Source: Rallus limicola
Taxonomy: Eukaryota; Chordata; Aves; Gruiformes; Rallidae
Assembly (NCBI GenBank): GCA_022605955.1
Contig: JAKCOZ010000009.1
Location: forward strand, 4,526,001 to 4,590,000
Direction: 5' to 3'
DNA: 64,000 nt
The notes under the pieces were generated by a model. It was not told the DNA's origin. It worked only from the letters and a program-made list of their open reading frames with translations, and did not search any database. Position numbers and translations under genes: made by a program. The number at the start of each line of letters is the position of its first letter. The first letter of the stretch is position 1. Positions 26,531-39,679 of the stretch are shown here, one piece after another.

Positions 26531-26567
26531 TAGGAATGGTCTCTAATCGCCATAGGAATGGTCTCTA
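26531..26567. repeat. 22-bp direct duplication, 1.7 copies
   Basis: The 15-mer taggaatggtctcta occurs at 26531 and again at 26553, giving a 22-bp period. A small local duplication of no recognised origin. Confidence 0.8.
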
Positions 26568-27959
26568 GCATTGCTCCACTTCCTACAGCCTTGGCGTCAC
26601 CTCTCCCTGCCGGAGGAACCACCTTTGCCAAGCAGTCAGCTACCCTTTGCTCAGGGGGAGGTGGTTCTTAGAACATCTTCTATTTTTATTTGCAGTCAGC
26701 CCCTTGACAAAGCTTTCCCTGTTTTGAAGACGTTAAATTCTATCACTTGTCTTCTCCCTGTGGACTTTTCAATATAAGAAACTCTGGTTTTACTTTCCAA
26801 GTGGAGTTTTGTGTTCGTCTGTTGTCAGCAGTTATCTCTTCCAGTTTGCTCTAAAAACCCAAACTAAACAAGCACCCCACACAACAGAAATCACCAACCC
26901 CTCCAGTTATGTGTGAATCATGGGGGCACCTGGAGATTGCAGTCTTTGGTGCAAAGTAGTGTTGTAAGTTTTCCTAAAGAAGATTGTCCTAACACTTCAG
27001 GTGTCAGGGGAATGACTCTTCATGCTTATGTTGTTTAGGTTTTAGGTAAGATTTTTGATGGCCATGGCTCTATCTTGGCTCCATGGATTCTAAGTGGCAA
27101 AACAGCACGCAAAGTGGCAACTCAACCCTTCTCTCAGCTTGTACATCTCAGCTTCTGCATCCGTGAGAATAGCTGTCAGGGCAGGGGTCTTTCTAGCCTC
27201 AGTCTCATGCTTCCAGTGGCAGGGAAGAGCGAATGCTTACGGGACAGAGTAGGGTAAGAGTACAGTGATAATTTCATATATTTTCCCCAGAGCCTGTAGC
27301 TTGGAGGCTTCCTGAACCATCAGCATTACCTTTGTGCTCCTGGATTTTTCTTGATAAATGTCCCTTGCCCCTCTTTAGATTCCCAACCTTTTATGCCAGT
27401 GGGATCTCTGGAGTTTAACTGTGCATTTGCTTTGCACTTGCTGCGATGGTTTCACGTGAGAGCCCATCGTTCTTGTGTAATGAGAAACAGTAATTGTTCC
27501 CCCAGTTACCTTCTCTGTCCTGCTTTTGACTTTATTGGCCTCCTCGATTCCCCTCCATCACTTCTTTTTCAGGCCGCAGAGTTTAATCTCTTTAATCCCA
27601 CCCCATTTGGAAGCTGCTCAGGATCTTTGCTCCTTGTCATTCTTTGAATCATTTCTAGCCCTTCCTAATTTCCTTTCCAATGAGGAGAGCAGCGCTTCTC
27701 GCAGTGCCTATCCTGTTAAGTGTAGTGTGAGGTATAAGGAAGCAATATAATTATGTTTTCCTATTTCCTCTTTTTTTTTCTTCCCCCAAAAATGCCTCCA
27801 AGTTATTTGCCTTTTATTAACTACCATTGAATACCGAGCTGGTGCTATAATAGAGCTGTCTGTAATAAGTCATGCCCTGTTTCCGCAGAGGTAATAGCCA
27901 CTTTGAAGCCCGTTGCTGTGGATTTAGGCTAAAGATTGTTTTTCCCCTCGTGCATTACT

Positions 27960-28310
27960 TGCTGTTCATTAGCACTGAAGTTCACCTCTGGGTTTTTTCA
28001 CCCTGTCACCCTGAAAACCTTCTGTAGCATTTTACAGTTGGCTTTTGGTTTGACAGACCTGGATGCTCCAGTGTCAGCCTGCCTCTCCTGTTCATTTGTA
28101 TGCGTTGGACAACCCAGGCCCTTGCACAGATCCCTGGGACTCCAGCAATCACCAGCAATTGTGTGAGCTGGTTGTTTATTCCTATTCCTTCTTTGCTTTC
28201 GTGATCGCTTATCAAGCAGCGCAGAGACCTTCCCTTTTGCTCTACCACAGTATCATTTAATAGCTTTTAGCAAGGGGATGTATCTAAAGGCTTTTGGAAA
28301 GCTATGTGAG
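27960..28310 (-). mobile_element. Ancient L3/CR1-like LINE relic (reverse-transcriptase part)
   Basis: On the minus strand the conserved reverse-transcriptase segment SGVPQGSVLGP is still traceable as IAGVPGICARAWVV near 28105-28155, preceded by GINNQLTQ (the usual form is close to VxNxxS). On the plus strand, blocks such as gcttttggaaagctatgtga, ccttcccttttgctctacca and gcattacttgctgttcatta line up with the antisense of the older CR1/L3 family as I remember it. The homology may extend left to about 27530. The relic has many stops and indels and no function. It is much older than the CR1 copies elsewhere in the window. The assignment is by recall of family consensus and is not computed. Confidence 0.6.
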
Positions 28311-30850
28311 CAGGCATCCCCACTGGTGTGTGGGATAGCAGAAGTCTCAGAGGCGCTTTCCTGCGTAGGGAAACAAAGGCCAGTGCCGTCGTCCCTCCAC
28401 CCCTCAGGAGAGACTGCTCTCTTGCTCCCTTTTCCAACAAAATAAGTAAATCCCATCACAGAGCAACCTTCTAGTTTATCTAACAGAGCAATTGGCTGTC
28501 CCAACCTAGACATCCCATGTTGGAATGGGTCTTCTTTCCTCTTGTGACAAGACTCAGCTCGCCTGAGTAAATCACCCTGTCCTGAGAAGGGTTCCTTATG
28601 AAATGAAGGGCTGAACTTCCATGGAGGTGGAAGGTGCCTTGAACTTTGTCTGCTGCTTTTGTTCTCGGGGTAGGACTTGGCTGTCTGCATGCTGCATGCT
28701 AGCGTTGGGAGAATTGGTAAACGTCCATCCTCTAAATCAGTTTCTGCTGTTCCAGCCAATTAAACATTAAAATGAGCATGACAAATAAGTGTTCATTTAT
28801 GGGTCAATAACTCTGTAGTATGTCTGTGACATGGCTGGCCGAGACAATCCATTTCAGTACAGTCCTGGGCAACCCGACATCTTCAACTATGTAATTGCTT
28901 TTATAGGGAAAGAGAAGCAATAAGGATAATGTAGCTATCAGGCCCCGACTCACTAGCACAGAAACTTCCCCTTGCCAATCAAATTTCTCTGGTATTCAAC
29001 CTGGTTTAGGCTCATTCCAAAGGCATTATAGGGATGTCAGAAAAGATCCTGACATATGTGAGTTTCCATCCAGTTGCCTGGATGTTGTCTTCTCGAAGAC
29101 ATTGGGGTTTGTCCACCAGCCAATTAACTATCCACATGAAGAGCCCTTGGTGCACACTTTCTGGCGATAGATGGGGTTGCCTTGTCCCTCTCCTTTATCC
29201 TCCCTCCCCACCTCATTATATATTTTTTTTCTCAGCACTATTAGATTATTAAATGCTTAATGACTATTCCATTCCTGCTAACTATACTTTTGATGAGCTG
29301 TAGCAATAAAACTTTGTAACAGCAAAGTGTGTTTCTGGTGCCTTTATAGGAAGGGCACATTTGGGGAGCTGAAGTAATGGGGGATAAAGCTCAATTAATG
29401 AATAGAAATAAAAAGAAGTAAATGAGGTAATCAAACTCGAAGAAATTAGTATTGGCAGGTTCTGAATGATGCTCTCGGATGAACAATCTTTCAAAATCCT
29501 TCCTTGTATGCCACTGCCATCTCTTTATTTATTATTAAAATAACATGATCCATGAGGCGCTCGGGGTGACTCCCAGCCTAGCTAATTCTAATTAATCCAG
29601 TCAGGGAGAGCAGCAGGGTAAGTGGAGCAGTCTATCGGATTGAAATTCATAACTTAATTGAGGTCAAAGTCCCAGGTTGGGAGAACAAAAGTCTTTCGCT
29701 GGGACCAGGCAGATCAATAGCAATAAATATCTGGCTTGGATACAAGTAGCTTATAGTGACGGATTATCTGACACTGGCCAGAGGTCTTGGTCTTGTTTGG
29801 GGCAAAGTCCCGTGGCATGTACAGTGTAGGGTGACTTTTGTCGATGTTCCCTCCAAAACCTTAAGGAGCCCGTGAAGAGCTCCTGGGAGCCACAGAAGGA
29901 GGGCACCCATGAAGAAATCCACGTGAGCCATGGCAGAATTTGGATTCAGTTTCTCAAGGTATGGGTCCCTCATTGGTAGCACAAGGGCATGTGTCACATT
30001 AACGCTGATGGAGGTTGGAAGAAGTTGCTCAGGCTTACAGGAACTTGGAGCTAAATCACAGCTTGTCCGGAGAAAGACCTTTAGGATCAGGGGAAGCTGA
30101 GCAGTAGATTGATGGGCTTTAAGCCAAGTCTGTATTTATAGTATGTTTACAGAAGAGGAGAGAGGAAGGTTGGAAGAGAGAAGTGTAAATAATCATTGAG
30201 GTAGATTTGTAGTGTGAGAGAAACCAGGAGAGGCAGATGTGGTCTCACCTGTTCTTCAGAAAAGCAGTCGGTGCCTCTGACCTCTGGAATGCAGGGGTTT
30301 GTACGTGCTAGTGGCAGCTGGTTTCCCCAGCCCTTAACCAAGTGCAGCCTGACTTTGGGGCTTCACTGGCACAACGATCTCCTAACTCCTCTGCCAGAGC
30401 AGAAGCATGAGATCCTAGCCCAAGACCTGTGGCATTGCCTTGTACACACAGCCTTCCCTAAGAGTGGGTGCTGAAATATATGTCCACAGTGACAGTCAGG
30501 GAAGCTTCCCTGAACTTTTAAATGAGTAGGTACTTCAACTGGAGTTCAGTAATAAAATGCAATCTTCGCCCAGTCTGTTATTAATGTGATGTTTATGCAG
30601 ATTTGACTGTTCTGCTCGTATCCTCTTTGCAGAGGACGAATACTGCTGTGGTCAGCATTTGATATGTCCCTGATGGATGTTGTTCTGCCAATGTACTTCA
30701 ACACAGCTTGGAAGAGAGATGGAAACCGCAGCTTGGACATAGCCAGTGACTTAGTTTGACATACCTGCTCTCCCCATTAACACTGCATAAGTCTAAAGCA
30801 TCTGTAAAATGTCTGACTTGCCAAAAATGTTGAGAAGATGCCTATAATAA

Positions 30851-31137
30851 AGCTGGGGAAGAACTGTTCCTAAGGGCATGGAGCAGTAGGACAAGGGGTT
30901 TTTAAACTCAGAAAAGGGAGATTTAGGTTGAATATTAGGAAGAAGTTCTTCAATATGAAGGTGATAGATCACTGGCACCGGTTGCCCAGAGAGGTGGTGG
31001 AGGCCCTATCCTTGGAGACATTCAAGGTCAGGCTTGGTGTGACCTGATCTAGTGAAGGTGTCCCTGCTCACTGCAGGGGGGTTGGACTAGATGGCCTCTA
31101 AAGGTCCCTTCCAACCTAACACATTCTATGATTCTCA
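30851..31137 (+). mobile_element. CR1 LINE, 3' fragment (second subfamily)
   Basis: Sense CR1 with aggacaaggggtttttaaac, ggaagaagttcttcaatatg, ggttgcccagagaggtggtg, ccttggagacattcaagg and gggggttggactagatgg, ending in a well-preserved tail acattctatgattctc. The block after the first motif and the tcaaggtcaggcttggtgtg segment separate it from the gacctgtcctagg subfamily seen elsewhere in the window. Confidence 0.92.
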
Positions 31138-31365
31138 AAGATCTCTTTGGCACTGCTGTTCAGGTTTGGAGGTCTAGGTCAAACACCTTGTCTGGTCAGC
31201 TTTCAGGTTTTAACCCACAGAGCAACTGTTGATATTTTTGTGTGTGAAGTGGTCCCTGTACTCTCACAGAGTTTTCAGGCTCTCTCTGGAGAACACCTCT
31301 TGCTTTGTGCTGCAGGACCTCTGCCTTGGATGGGCAGCACATAACGAACAAGGTAGATGTTCAGT

Positions 31366-31462
31366 ACACACACACATATATATATACACATATACACACA
31401 CACAGAGTATATATATACACACACACAGCACCAGTACATATATATACATACACACACACACA
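31366..31462. repeat. Compound CA/TA microsatellite
   Basis: Interspersed CA and TA arrays over about 97 bp, broken by gagt and gcaccag. It lies between two CR1 fragments. Open frames through it read as alternating Thr-His-Ile-Tyr or Cys-Val-Tyr and are artefacts of the repeat. Confidence 0.92.
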
Positions 31463-31961
31463 CTTTACTACTTTACTTCCCTTGTTCATGACTAATTTAC
31501 AGCAAAACCTCAACCTCAAAGTCTGGCATCCCTCTCCGGGTTTCTGCTGCATTGGGTGCCCGTTCCTGCTCGGGCTGGACAGGAGCAAAACAGAGTTCCT
31601 GAGGCTGTTAAACATTTTGGGCTGCAAAGAAAACGACCTTGTTTTCTCCATCCTTGAGGGGATGCAGGGCTTGAGTTGGTTATTTGTTGTTCATATAAAA
31701 GCTAATGGAAAAATCCAGATGTACCGTGGCGCTGAATGATTCACCATTAACAGCAAATCGTCACGAGCGATGCATGTCCAGAATGTACAGGACTTTGAGA
31801 TGGATCTTTCCCTTTAACTCGCTTTATTATGGCTCTGCTCAGGTTTAGGAGAAGAAACTTTAAAATGTGAGTATTTCTGGAGTTTTCCCTTCTTTACAGA
31901 GACACATCTGCCATGCAGCTCTGCTATTTCAAATTTTCAGAACCAGCAAGCAATGTACTTT

Positions 31962-32460
31962 GGCCGCACCTCGAGTGCTGTGTCCAATTATGGGCTCCTC
32001 ACCATATGAAGGACATTGAGGTCCTGGAGCGAGTCCAGAGAAGGGCAGCCAGGCTGGGGAAAGGGCTAGAGGGCAAATCTTACAAGGAGTGGCTGAAGGA
32101 TCTGGGGATGTTCAGCCTAGAGAAGAGAAGGCTGAGAGGAGACCTTATCACGGCCTACAACTACCTGACAGGAGGGTGTAGGGGGGTGGACGATGGTCTC
32201 TTCAGCCAGGTGACAGGAGATAGGACAAGGGGAAATGACCTCAAGCTGTGCCAGGGCAGAGTCAGATCAGACAGTAGGAAAAAGCTCTTCCCTCACAGGG
32301 TTGTTGGGCACTGAAACAGGCTGCCCAGGGAGGGGCTGAGTCACAGACCCTGGGTGTATTTAACAGACAGGTAGGTGAGGTGCTCAGGGATATGGTTTAG
32401 CATAGGACAGGAATGGTTGGACTTGATCTTAAAAGTTTTTTCCAACCTTGTGATTCTATA
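31962..32460 (+). mobile_element. CR1 LINE, longest 3' fragment, with legible RT C-terminus
   Basis: A 499-bp sense CR1. From 31962 to 32314 a continuous frame encodes the C-terminal part of CR1 ORF2, recognisable from [59 protein letters not shown] and [12 protein letters not shown], then a stop. The expected [15 protein letters not shown] continuation is lost to a frameshift or substitution after gggcactgaaacaggctgcc. It ends in tccaaccttgtgattctata, the CR1 tail. The element lacks the catalytic reverse transcriptase and endonuclease, so it is inactive. Confidence 0.93.
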
Positions 32461-32690
32461 ACACTTTCAAGTGCTTTGGCTAAACTTCAAACTCCCCCCA
32501 CCTGGTAGCGAGAGCTGGGTGGTTTTATTTATTAGAGATAATCTCCTCCTTTTTCAGCTGAGAGAAATAACAGGATCTGTCTGTTCAGAGCTGGGCTATC
32601 CACAGTTGTTCCCTCGCTGTTGACTCAATGAGGAAATTCCCTTTATGGCTATTTTTCAGAGTTGAGTTCAGGTCTCTCATTCTCCAGTTT

Positions 32691-32815
32691 TGCTACAGAA
32701 TCCTGGCACGACCTTGAACAAGTCACTTGATTTCTTTCTGTCTTGGTTTCCCATTTGGGAAACAGTGGAGGAAATAATCGTGTTTTATCTCATGGATATA
32801 ACAAGATTATAAAAA
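32691..32815 (+). mobile_element. MIR-like SINE relic
   Basis: The segment cgaccttgaacaagtcactt followed by ctttctgtcttggtttccca and tttgggaaacagtgg parallels the MIR core, which runs gaccttgggcaagtcactta, then cctcagtttcctcatctg, then aaaatggggataat. The degraded trail ataatcgtgttttatctcat fits the next block. It begins about 230 bp after the neighbouring CR1 copy. The call is by recalled consensus. Confidence 0.65.
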
Positions 32816-35800
32816 TATGGTAGTTCTGAGACCCTTAGAAAACTGATCAAATGAAATTATCCAGATCTTGCAGTCTGGATAAAATTAGATGAAATGAGCG
32901 TGAAACTATTAGGGAAAGAAATGTTTCTTTATCTTCTACAAATAAAAATGCAAAGTGATTAAGTGTGTCTTTTCTAGCTGTTAGCAATAACAGCTCCAGC
33001 CAGCTGACTTCTGTCACCCTTAGAAATTAATTTGTGGGGTAAGGTCTTGAATTTAGCATGCTTATGCTAAATACCCCAAAAAATGTTGTCACCTTCTCTG
33101 CTGCATGACATTACTGCTGTGATAGCGCTGCAGTTACTGGCCCTACAGATAATGGGTGGCTGCTCTAAATGCAATGCTCCAACACAGTGGTTTGCAAGTT
33201 TCTTTTCATTGATTGTTTTTTTTTAAATTTCTGTGATATTTCCTTCCCTTACTGTGCATCCAGCTCTATTTTTGTGAGGAAAATGGGAATAGTGTTGGAG
33301 GTTATTTTTTATGCAGGACTGTTTTGGAGGACATTCTCCAGTCATCCCTCCGGGCAGGCAGCACCTCTGCTAAAGCCAACGTGCCATGCAGCTACGAGCT
33401 GGAGAAAACCCTGCACATCCCTGCTGCTGGCACAGTCAGGGATGAGCTTTGTGTGCCTGTGAGGTGTTGGGAGAGAGGAGGAGAGGACTGGCTCTTGTCT
33501 AGAGGTGTTTTGGTGATGGGATGAGAAATGTCTCCCTTTCAGCATGCCCCTCAAAGCACGGTAGCAATTAATGAGTAAGGAAGGCGTCTTGAATGGTTGG
33601 CTTGACTTTATCCAAGACATAAGGAAGACAGGAGAAGTATTTCAGAAGGGAATAGGCTGCAGTGTGCTATGGAGCAACTTTGATTGGACCCAGCCAGAAG
33701 CAGGGCTACATATGAGCAGGAAATTTCAATTTACTCTAGTTTTTCTTTTCTTTTTTTTCTTTTAAACTTAAGTTTTAATCACACTCAGACGATGTACATG
33801 AGCGTGAGAGGCACACTTGAGCTGACAGGTAAAAAAATAATTAGATGATTTCAAATAAGTCTAAATGGATATTTAATAAGGTTTTCATGTTTAAACTCCT
33901 TTATAATCTGTCTTTACATTGCAGTTTATCCCAGGCGACAGGGCTCCTGTGGCTTAGGAAGTTGTTTCTTACCACCAGATGAGTGCAAACAGACCGCACC
34001 CCCACTTAACTTCCCACCCAAGAAGTCAAATTAACAATTGGAAGTCACCACAGCTCTGAGTTTTTCTGCTGGTGTGAAAAATCCAGATTGAAACTGCCTG
34101 CACGGTTTAAATTAACCTCTTTTACTTTGCAATTAGGACTGGAGGTGAGGGCGTAGACAATCGCTTCCTATCATTCAAAAAACAAGTGCTCGGGTATTAA
34201 GCCATGAAAAATGGATCATTTGCAATTGCTGAGCCATAACTTTACAAGTCTCTTCTGAGTTTGACCACTGGAATTTAAAGTGCAATGCTCAATTTCATAC
34301 CACTCCAGGAGCCAAATTGCCGTGTAATCTGTGAGCACCACTTGAAAATATCCTGACAATTGGAGGCAGGGATAGGGCATCACAGAGAAGGCAACCAGGC
34401 AGCTTTTGCAGTCCTAGCTTCTGACTCAGATTTCATGTCACTCTCTGATCAACAGCTACAGGATCACAGAGAAAGCACTATGCTTTGTTTTGCTCTGGAG
34501 AAAGGAAAGCCCAGCTTGAGTAGCAAAGAAAATCTTTTCAAGCTTGTAAAGCATAGTACCAAAAGCAGCAGGTTTTCACCACGCTGCCTGGTTCTCCTCT
34601 TAGATGCATGTGAGGAGCAAACGTGACAGCAGCATCTTTTTGTGCACCTAGCAAGGCACAGAGATACAGGCACTTCTATAAAGGCAAGTTTAGTTTTACC
34701 TTCGGCTCTTCCAGCTCATTTTGTCTGATGTAGCTAGTGAAAATGCTGGTCGAGGTGTCAAACGGGAGCAAAGAGACCATCCCTACTCCAAGAGATCATC
34801 TTGGCATCAGGCACAGTGCGACAGGTAGTTGAAATGGAAAGGTTGAGCAAATGGAAGTAAGGGAACAAAACTGAGATCAGCAGAAAAATGGTATTGGCTC
34901 GTCGCTTCCCCAGCGGTGCCAGACAGAGGGTTGTGGCACAAGTAGTCTTACTGAGGATTTAAAGGGTGGTATGGTGTCATTACCGAGGACTTTTGATGAA
35001 GGATAAACAGGTGAATTCCCTGTTTAAGTCGATGGGGCTTTATCTTGGGGCTGAAGGTGTCCCTTTCTGCGATCAGTTAAAAAAAACAACCTGCAAATGT
35101 TGCGCTTTATCAAGTCCTTTGGGAGCTAAATTCAGCGACGGGGAAGAAATGGGAGACTTGTCATAGAGAAAAAGAGAAAATTGCTTCATTTGCATAGGAA
35201 GGTATCGCAGCTGTACCCGGTGCAGAACATGTTTCCTCGTGGGATAGGGTGGTTTAAAAACAGTCATCCAGCTGCAAAATTGTTTCTGATCTAAGCAGAC
35301 AGTGGCACTAATAATGGCACCGCCTTTCGGGATGGATGATCCTTCAACCTCGTGCCCCAGCTACTGAAACACCTGGCACGCTGCTGGGCTCTGGGATCTC
35401 ATCTCCCGCTTAAATACAGGAGTTTGCTGTTCCTAAACTGAGAGTATCTGGCCTGTCTAGACTGGCCAACTGCAGCCCATCTTGTTTGACATGACTACTT
35501 GCTAGCTCCAACGGTAGCATCTCCTGCACCGCCAAATGGTATCTGAGCATCCAGTTGCTGTGCTCTTCAATCCTTGTTTTGTCTTTGAGGCACTTAGTTT
35601 GTGGCTGGGGCTCTACTTCAGTGAGCCAGCTGTGACCTGTGAATCTGGGGTTGTGGCTAGTCACAGATGGTCCAAGAGATCAGAAACTGCTTATAAGATT
35701 ATGTAGGGGGTGTCTGGTGTGCTTTTAGCAATACTCTTCACTTCCCAAATCCGAGTAGGTTGGCGGTTCCTTTATCGCCTTTGCTGTCGGTGTGTTGGGC

Positions 35801-36724
35801 AGGAAAGATTGCTGCAGCTCTGGAAAAGTAACGAGAGAGGCAAAAAGGAGGTCTTAAGAAAATTCTCTTGAAATTCAACTGAAATTCTCCTTTGAGCTGT
35901 AGTTACTGTTGTAACTCTGGTTGTTGTTGCTGCCACCAGCTTTATGCCCTTTTCCAACCCCAAGGAGTCACATCTGAGAAGCGGTATTGGGACATCATCC
36001 CGTCCCATTCCAGCGAGATCCCTTTTTGCTGCTTCTCTTCAAAATACTCAACCAGTTTTTCACCTCCATTTCTCTTGCGTGCCCTTCATAGCTCCTGGGC
36101 AGCCAAGCTACAGGTCAACAAAATGTGAAGATGTGGTTCCTTTACTGATGGGGCCTCCAGTTGCCAAGGTCTATTGGAGTAAGGTGTCCCCAGGAACGAT
36201 TCCTGTGTTTTCCTTTTCCAACTATCCTAATCAGCTGGTATCCACAGCTTCAGAGTCTGATAACTTTTTCACTGAGTCACTGGGCATCATTTGGTTCTGC
36301 TGTGGATGATAGCATGTGATGATAAGGTGTGAGCTTGCTCTCCCTTGTGCGCTGTGCTCTCTTTGATACATTCTAGGAGAAAGAGAGAAACACTGCAAAT
36401 GTCTGGTGTTTAGCACTGAGGGGTTTGTTTTGCTGCCAAAAAAAAAGGGAAAAGATTCTGAGCCATATTTTAGCTTAAGACTCAGAAGGTTTCAAAGAGG
36501 CACCGGTTAAACCTGTCTGCTCTGTGATGGCCAACAAGTGGGTCTGTCAGATGTCTGAGTGTTCCCCAGAGGCTCGCGTTATTAATGTCTGCTGTATGAC
36601 AAGGTGGCTGTGCCGATGCCAAGGTGGTGTTTGTTGTGTGGTTTGGGTTTTTTTCACCAGCCAGCATGATTAATTTTTCTTTCCTTTCTTAATATCTCTG
36701 AGCCAGCTGCTTCTAAATGTCCTC

Positions 36725-36752
36725 GGGGGGGGGGGGAGGGGGGGGAGGGGGG
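36725..36752 (+). repeat. G-rich tract (G runs of 12, 8 and 6)
   Basis: Three long G runs separated by single A bases, on the ACBD6 sense strand, followed within 40 bases by a pyrimidine-rich stretch (ctcctccttcctccc). The pattern satisfies the usual G-quadruplex rule. Confidence 0.9.
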
Positions 36753-38955
36753 TTTGCTGCTCTTAACAGCTCCTCCTTCCTCCCTTTCCCCCCCTTTCCA
36801 ACTAATTCATGTAATGGCTCCAGAGACGCATTTTGTAGCGTCACAAAAAGCGAGACTTTGAAAGCCTCCTAAGGTGATGGACTTGATGTGTGCAAATCTG
36901 GCCTCCTCGCCTTCCTGCTGGGACTGAAAGCGTGGTGCCAGGTAGTCCGTTGAGAATGGTGCTCACTTCAGAGCACCATTATTTGCCTAGCCCTTTACAA
37001 ATGATACCCATGCAGAACTGCTGAAGTACAAGTATTCTCTGTGGGGAGAGCAGCAGCAGGGTGTTGGACGTTCCAGAGAAAGCAAAGAAAGTTTTGGCAG
37101 AGGAAAAGGAGACACGGCAGTGTTATTTACAGAAAGGGCCCTGGGTCTTCAAGCACTGATTTAGTTTGAAGGCACTGTTGAAAGGTCTTTATTCTGCAAA
37201 CAGAAATGAATTCCTCATCAGAGCTGTCGTTCCCAAGCACAGCTCCACAGGTTTGAGTTTTACCGGCTCAGGGAGCAGGAGACCTTAGCGAGCTCTACAG
37301 CGAATGGCTTGTTTCCAAGGTGTTCGTACCTCTGCCATCGGTGTCCTCCCACTCACCGATTCGTGGGTCTTCTGTATTTATCCTCAGTCGTTAGCACGTT
37401 CGTTCATCTCCATCTCAGGGGATTTTTCGTGGAGGAAGCAAAGCACAGAAACCGTGCAGTAAATAGATCAGGATTTAGGTGCTTATTTTTGGTGGGTTAA
37501 TGCTATGTGCGAGAGGCCAGTCACTGAATTTAACGTTGAAAATCTGAATTTAAGAAGCCAAGAACGTAGTGTTTCTTGGTGCAGGGTGAGCTGCATTGCA
37601 TCTTTACATTTGTTACCTTCTGCTCTAGCTTCTTGGAATTCGGCAGTGAGAAAGGTGTAATATAAAGCAGTGGATTGCTGGCGCAAGTAGAACTGTAATT
37701 AGGGAAATCGGGCACTTACTCTCTTGTCTCTTCTGTGGGAAGATGAGGATACTAAGAGCATCCTCAGAGTAAGGAGGGTAAGGGTGAGAGCTGGAGGATT
37801 CCCAAAGCATTCCTCTCCCGCTAGATAGCTGGTCGTTTAGCTAGGCATCAGGCAGCCTCAGACTGCGGGCAGCCCTTTAGCCCACAGCAACATGGGAATT
37901 AAGTTAAAATTAACCTGAGTTTGGAAAACAACTAGCATTGCTTTATTTGTCCATTTAATTGAATTATATGATGCTGTGTAAGTATGCTGACCCGCAGACG
38001 TAAATTGCTCCACCCTACCCATTTTCCTCCTTAATTCTTTCATGCTAATGGAGCTGATGGGGATGTTGACTGCAGAGAGAGAGAGAGAGGGAGGAAAAAA
38101 GGCTGGAAATAAAAGGGACCATTCTAGCCTCATGAAAACCTTCCTCTTTGGTGAAAGGCTTTCCTGAGTGTCAGAGCTGCGCTAACTGTGCTCTGATCTT
38201 TGCTGCCATTAAGCTGATTATATCTGCTGAAGGATTCATCCGACTAATCCCACAATGCCACAACTGGTTGCTTTATATTTAAGCACAAATTTATTTTTTT
38301 TTATTTCCCAAGGAAATATGAGTCAGCTTGGATTCCCTGGACTCGCAGAATGGGTCGGACCGTTGCAGGGACCCACTTCACACTTTGTTTTTTTAGCATT
38401 TGGTTGGTTAATACAGGACAATAGGACACGTTCATGGGTCCCACGTATTAAGGGGCACATTCAGCTTGGGAGAGGTCTGTGCATGCGTTAGGACTCATGG
38501 CATCCATCGTAATTTGGGGTGGATGTCCTGGGACGGTGCTAGGCTCTCACTGTACCTTTGGCACCGCATCGTTTCATGTGTCACCTGCGTGGGTGCACCA
38601 CAGAGTTACCAGCTTTGCATCTCATGGTGGCTCTAACCACCACTTCAACAGGTTGGATGGAGTTAGGTGATTTGATAAGCAATTTAAATCTAGTTCTTGG
38701 CTATTTTTCTGAGGAAGGATTGCTTTCTATTGGTTAGTAGCTATTAAAATGTGTTCATTTGCAGCTAAATATAGTTTTCATACTGAATTTAGTTCTTTTT
38801 GCTAACCAGATAAACAATGCCTGTCCACATTTACTCAGTTATGTAGTTTATCTATGTTTGGACCAGACTAGAAAAGAGCAATTGAAGATATTTGTCTCTG
38901 CTGGGCTATTAGTCATTTTGTTTTCAAGTATCTAAGTGCATCTGGATGGAAGTTA

Positions 38956-38974
38956 GGGGGGGGGGGGGGGGGGG
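38956..38974 (+). repeat. Poly-G tract, 19 G
   Basis: Nineteen consecutive G on the ACBD6 sense strand, flanked by gaagtta and tgtcaaatg. Confidence 0.93.
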
Positions 38975-39679
38975 TGTCAAATGAAATTCCTACCAGAAAG
39001 TTTTCAGATGCTTCTTAAAAATAAATTAAATTCTCATGTTGCCGGTTGTCTGCCCTGAGACTTTGTACTTGATTTTGACCGCCTGAGCAGCACACTTCCC
39101 ATGATCCAGGTGAACCAAGGGTGGAAAGAGCACACCATGACACCAATTACAAAGAAGTGTTGTGCATCATGCATAGCCAGGGTTTTCCTGCAGGCTTCTG
39201 CAGGATTCTTGGACTTTTCATGTCTTCCAAAAGCCATTCCTGCAGACACGACGTGCAGTTACCACTCGCAGAGTGAAGGTTACAAACCTTCGGTCTTTCT
39301 TTCCAGTTCCTGGGGATTCTAAAGCTTTAACACTTAATTAGTTAATTGATGAAAACTTGTAAAGCTGCCTGTGAGCCGTCCTTGGTAAAAGTGGAGCAAG
39401 ACTGAAGATACCCAGCCAGAAGGCAGGTTCCAGGACACATGCCTGCATCTGGGTGAGATGGTCATCTAAGAAGAAAAAAATAATGAAGAGCCAAAAGTTG
39501 AAAGCCATAAGCCCTGAACTGAATTACCAAAGGAAGGTAAGATTAAATGTAAGCTTAGGTGAGGGCAGATCTTAAAAGATGAGGGAAGACCTGGTGTGGG
39601 AAACAACAGCATGTCCCAATAGTCACAGGATAGAGCCAGCAGCTCAGGATCCTGAAACCAATCCTGACTGTGGGCTGCG

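Noticed and set aside
31229..31739. Overlapping frames of Thr/His/Ile/Tyr or Cys/Val/Tyr repeats
   Set aside because: They are produced by the CA/TA microsatellite.
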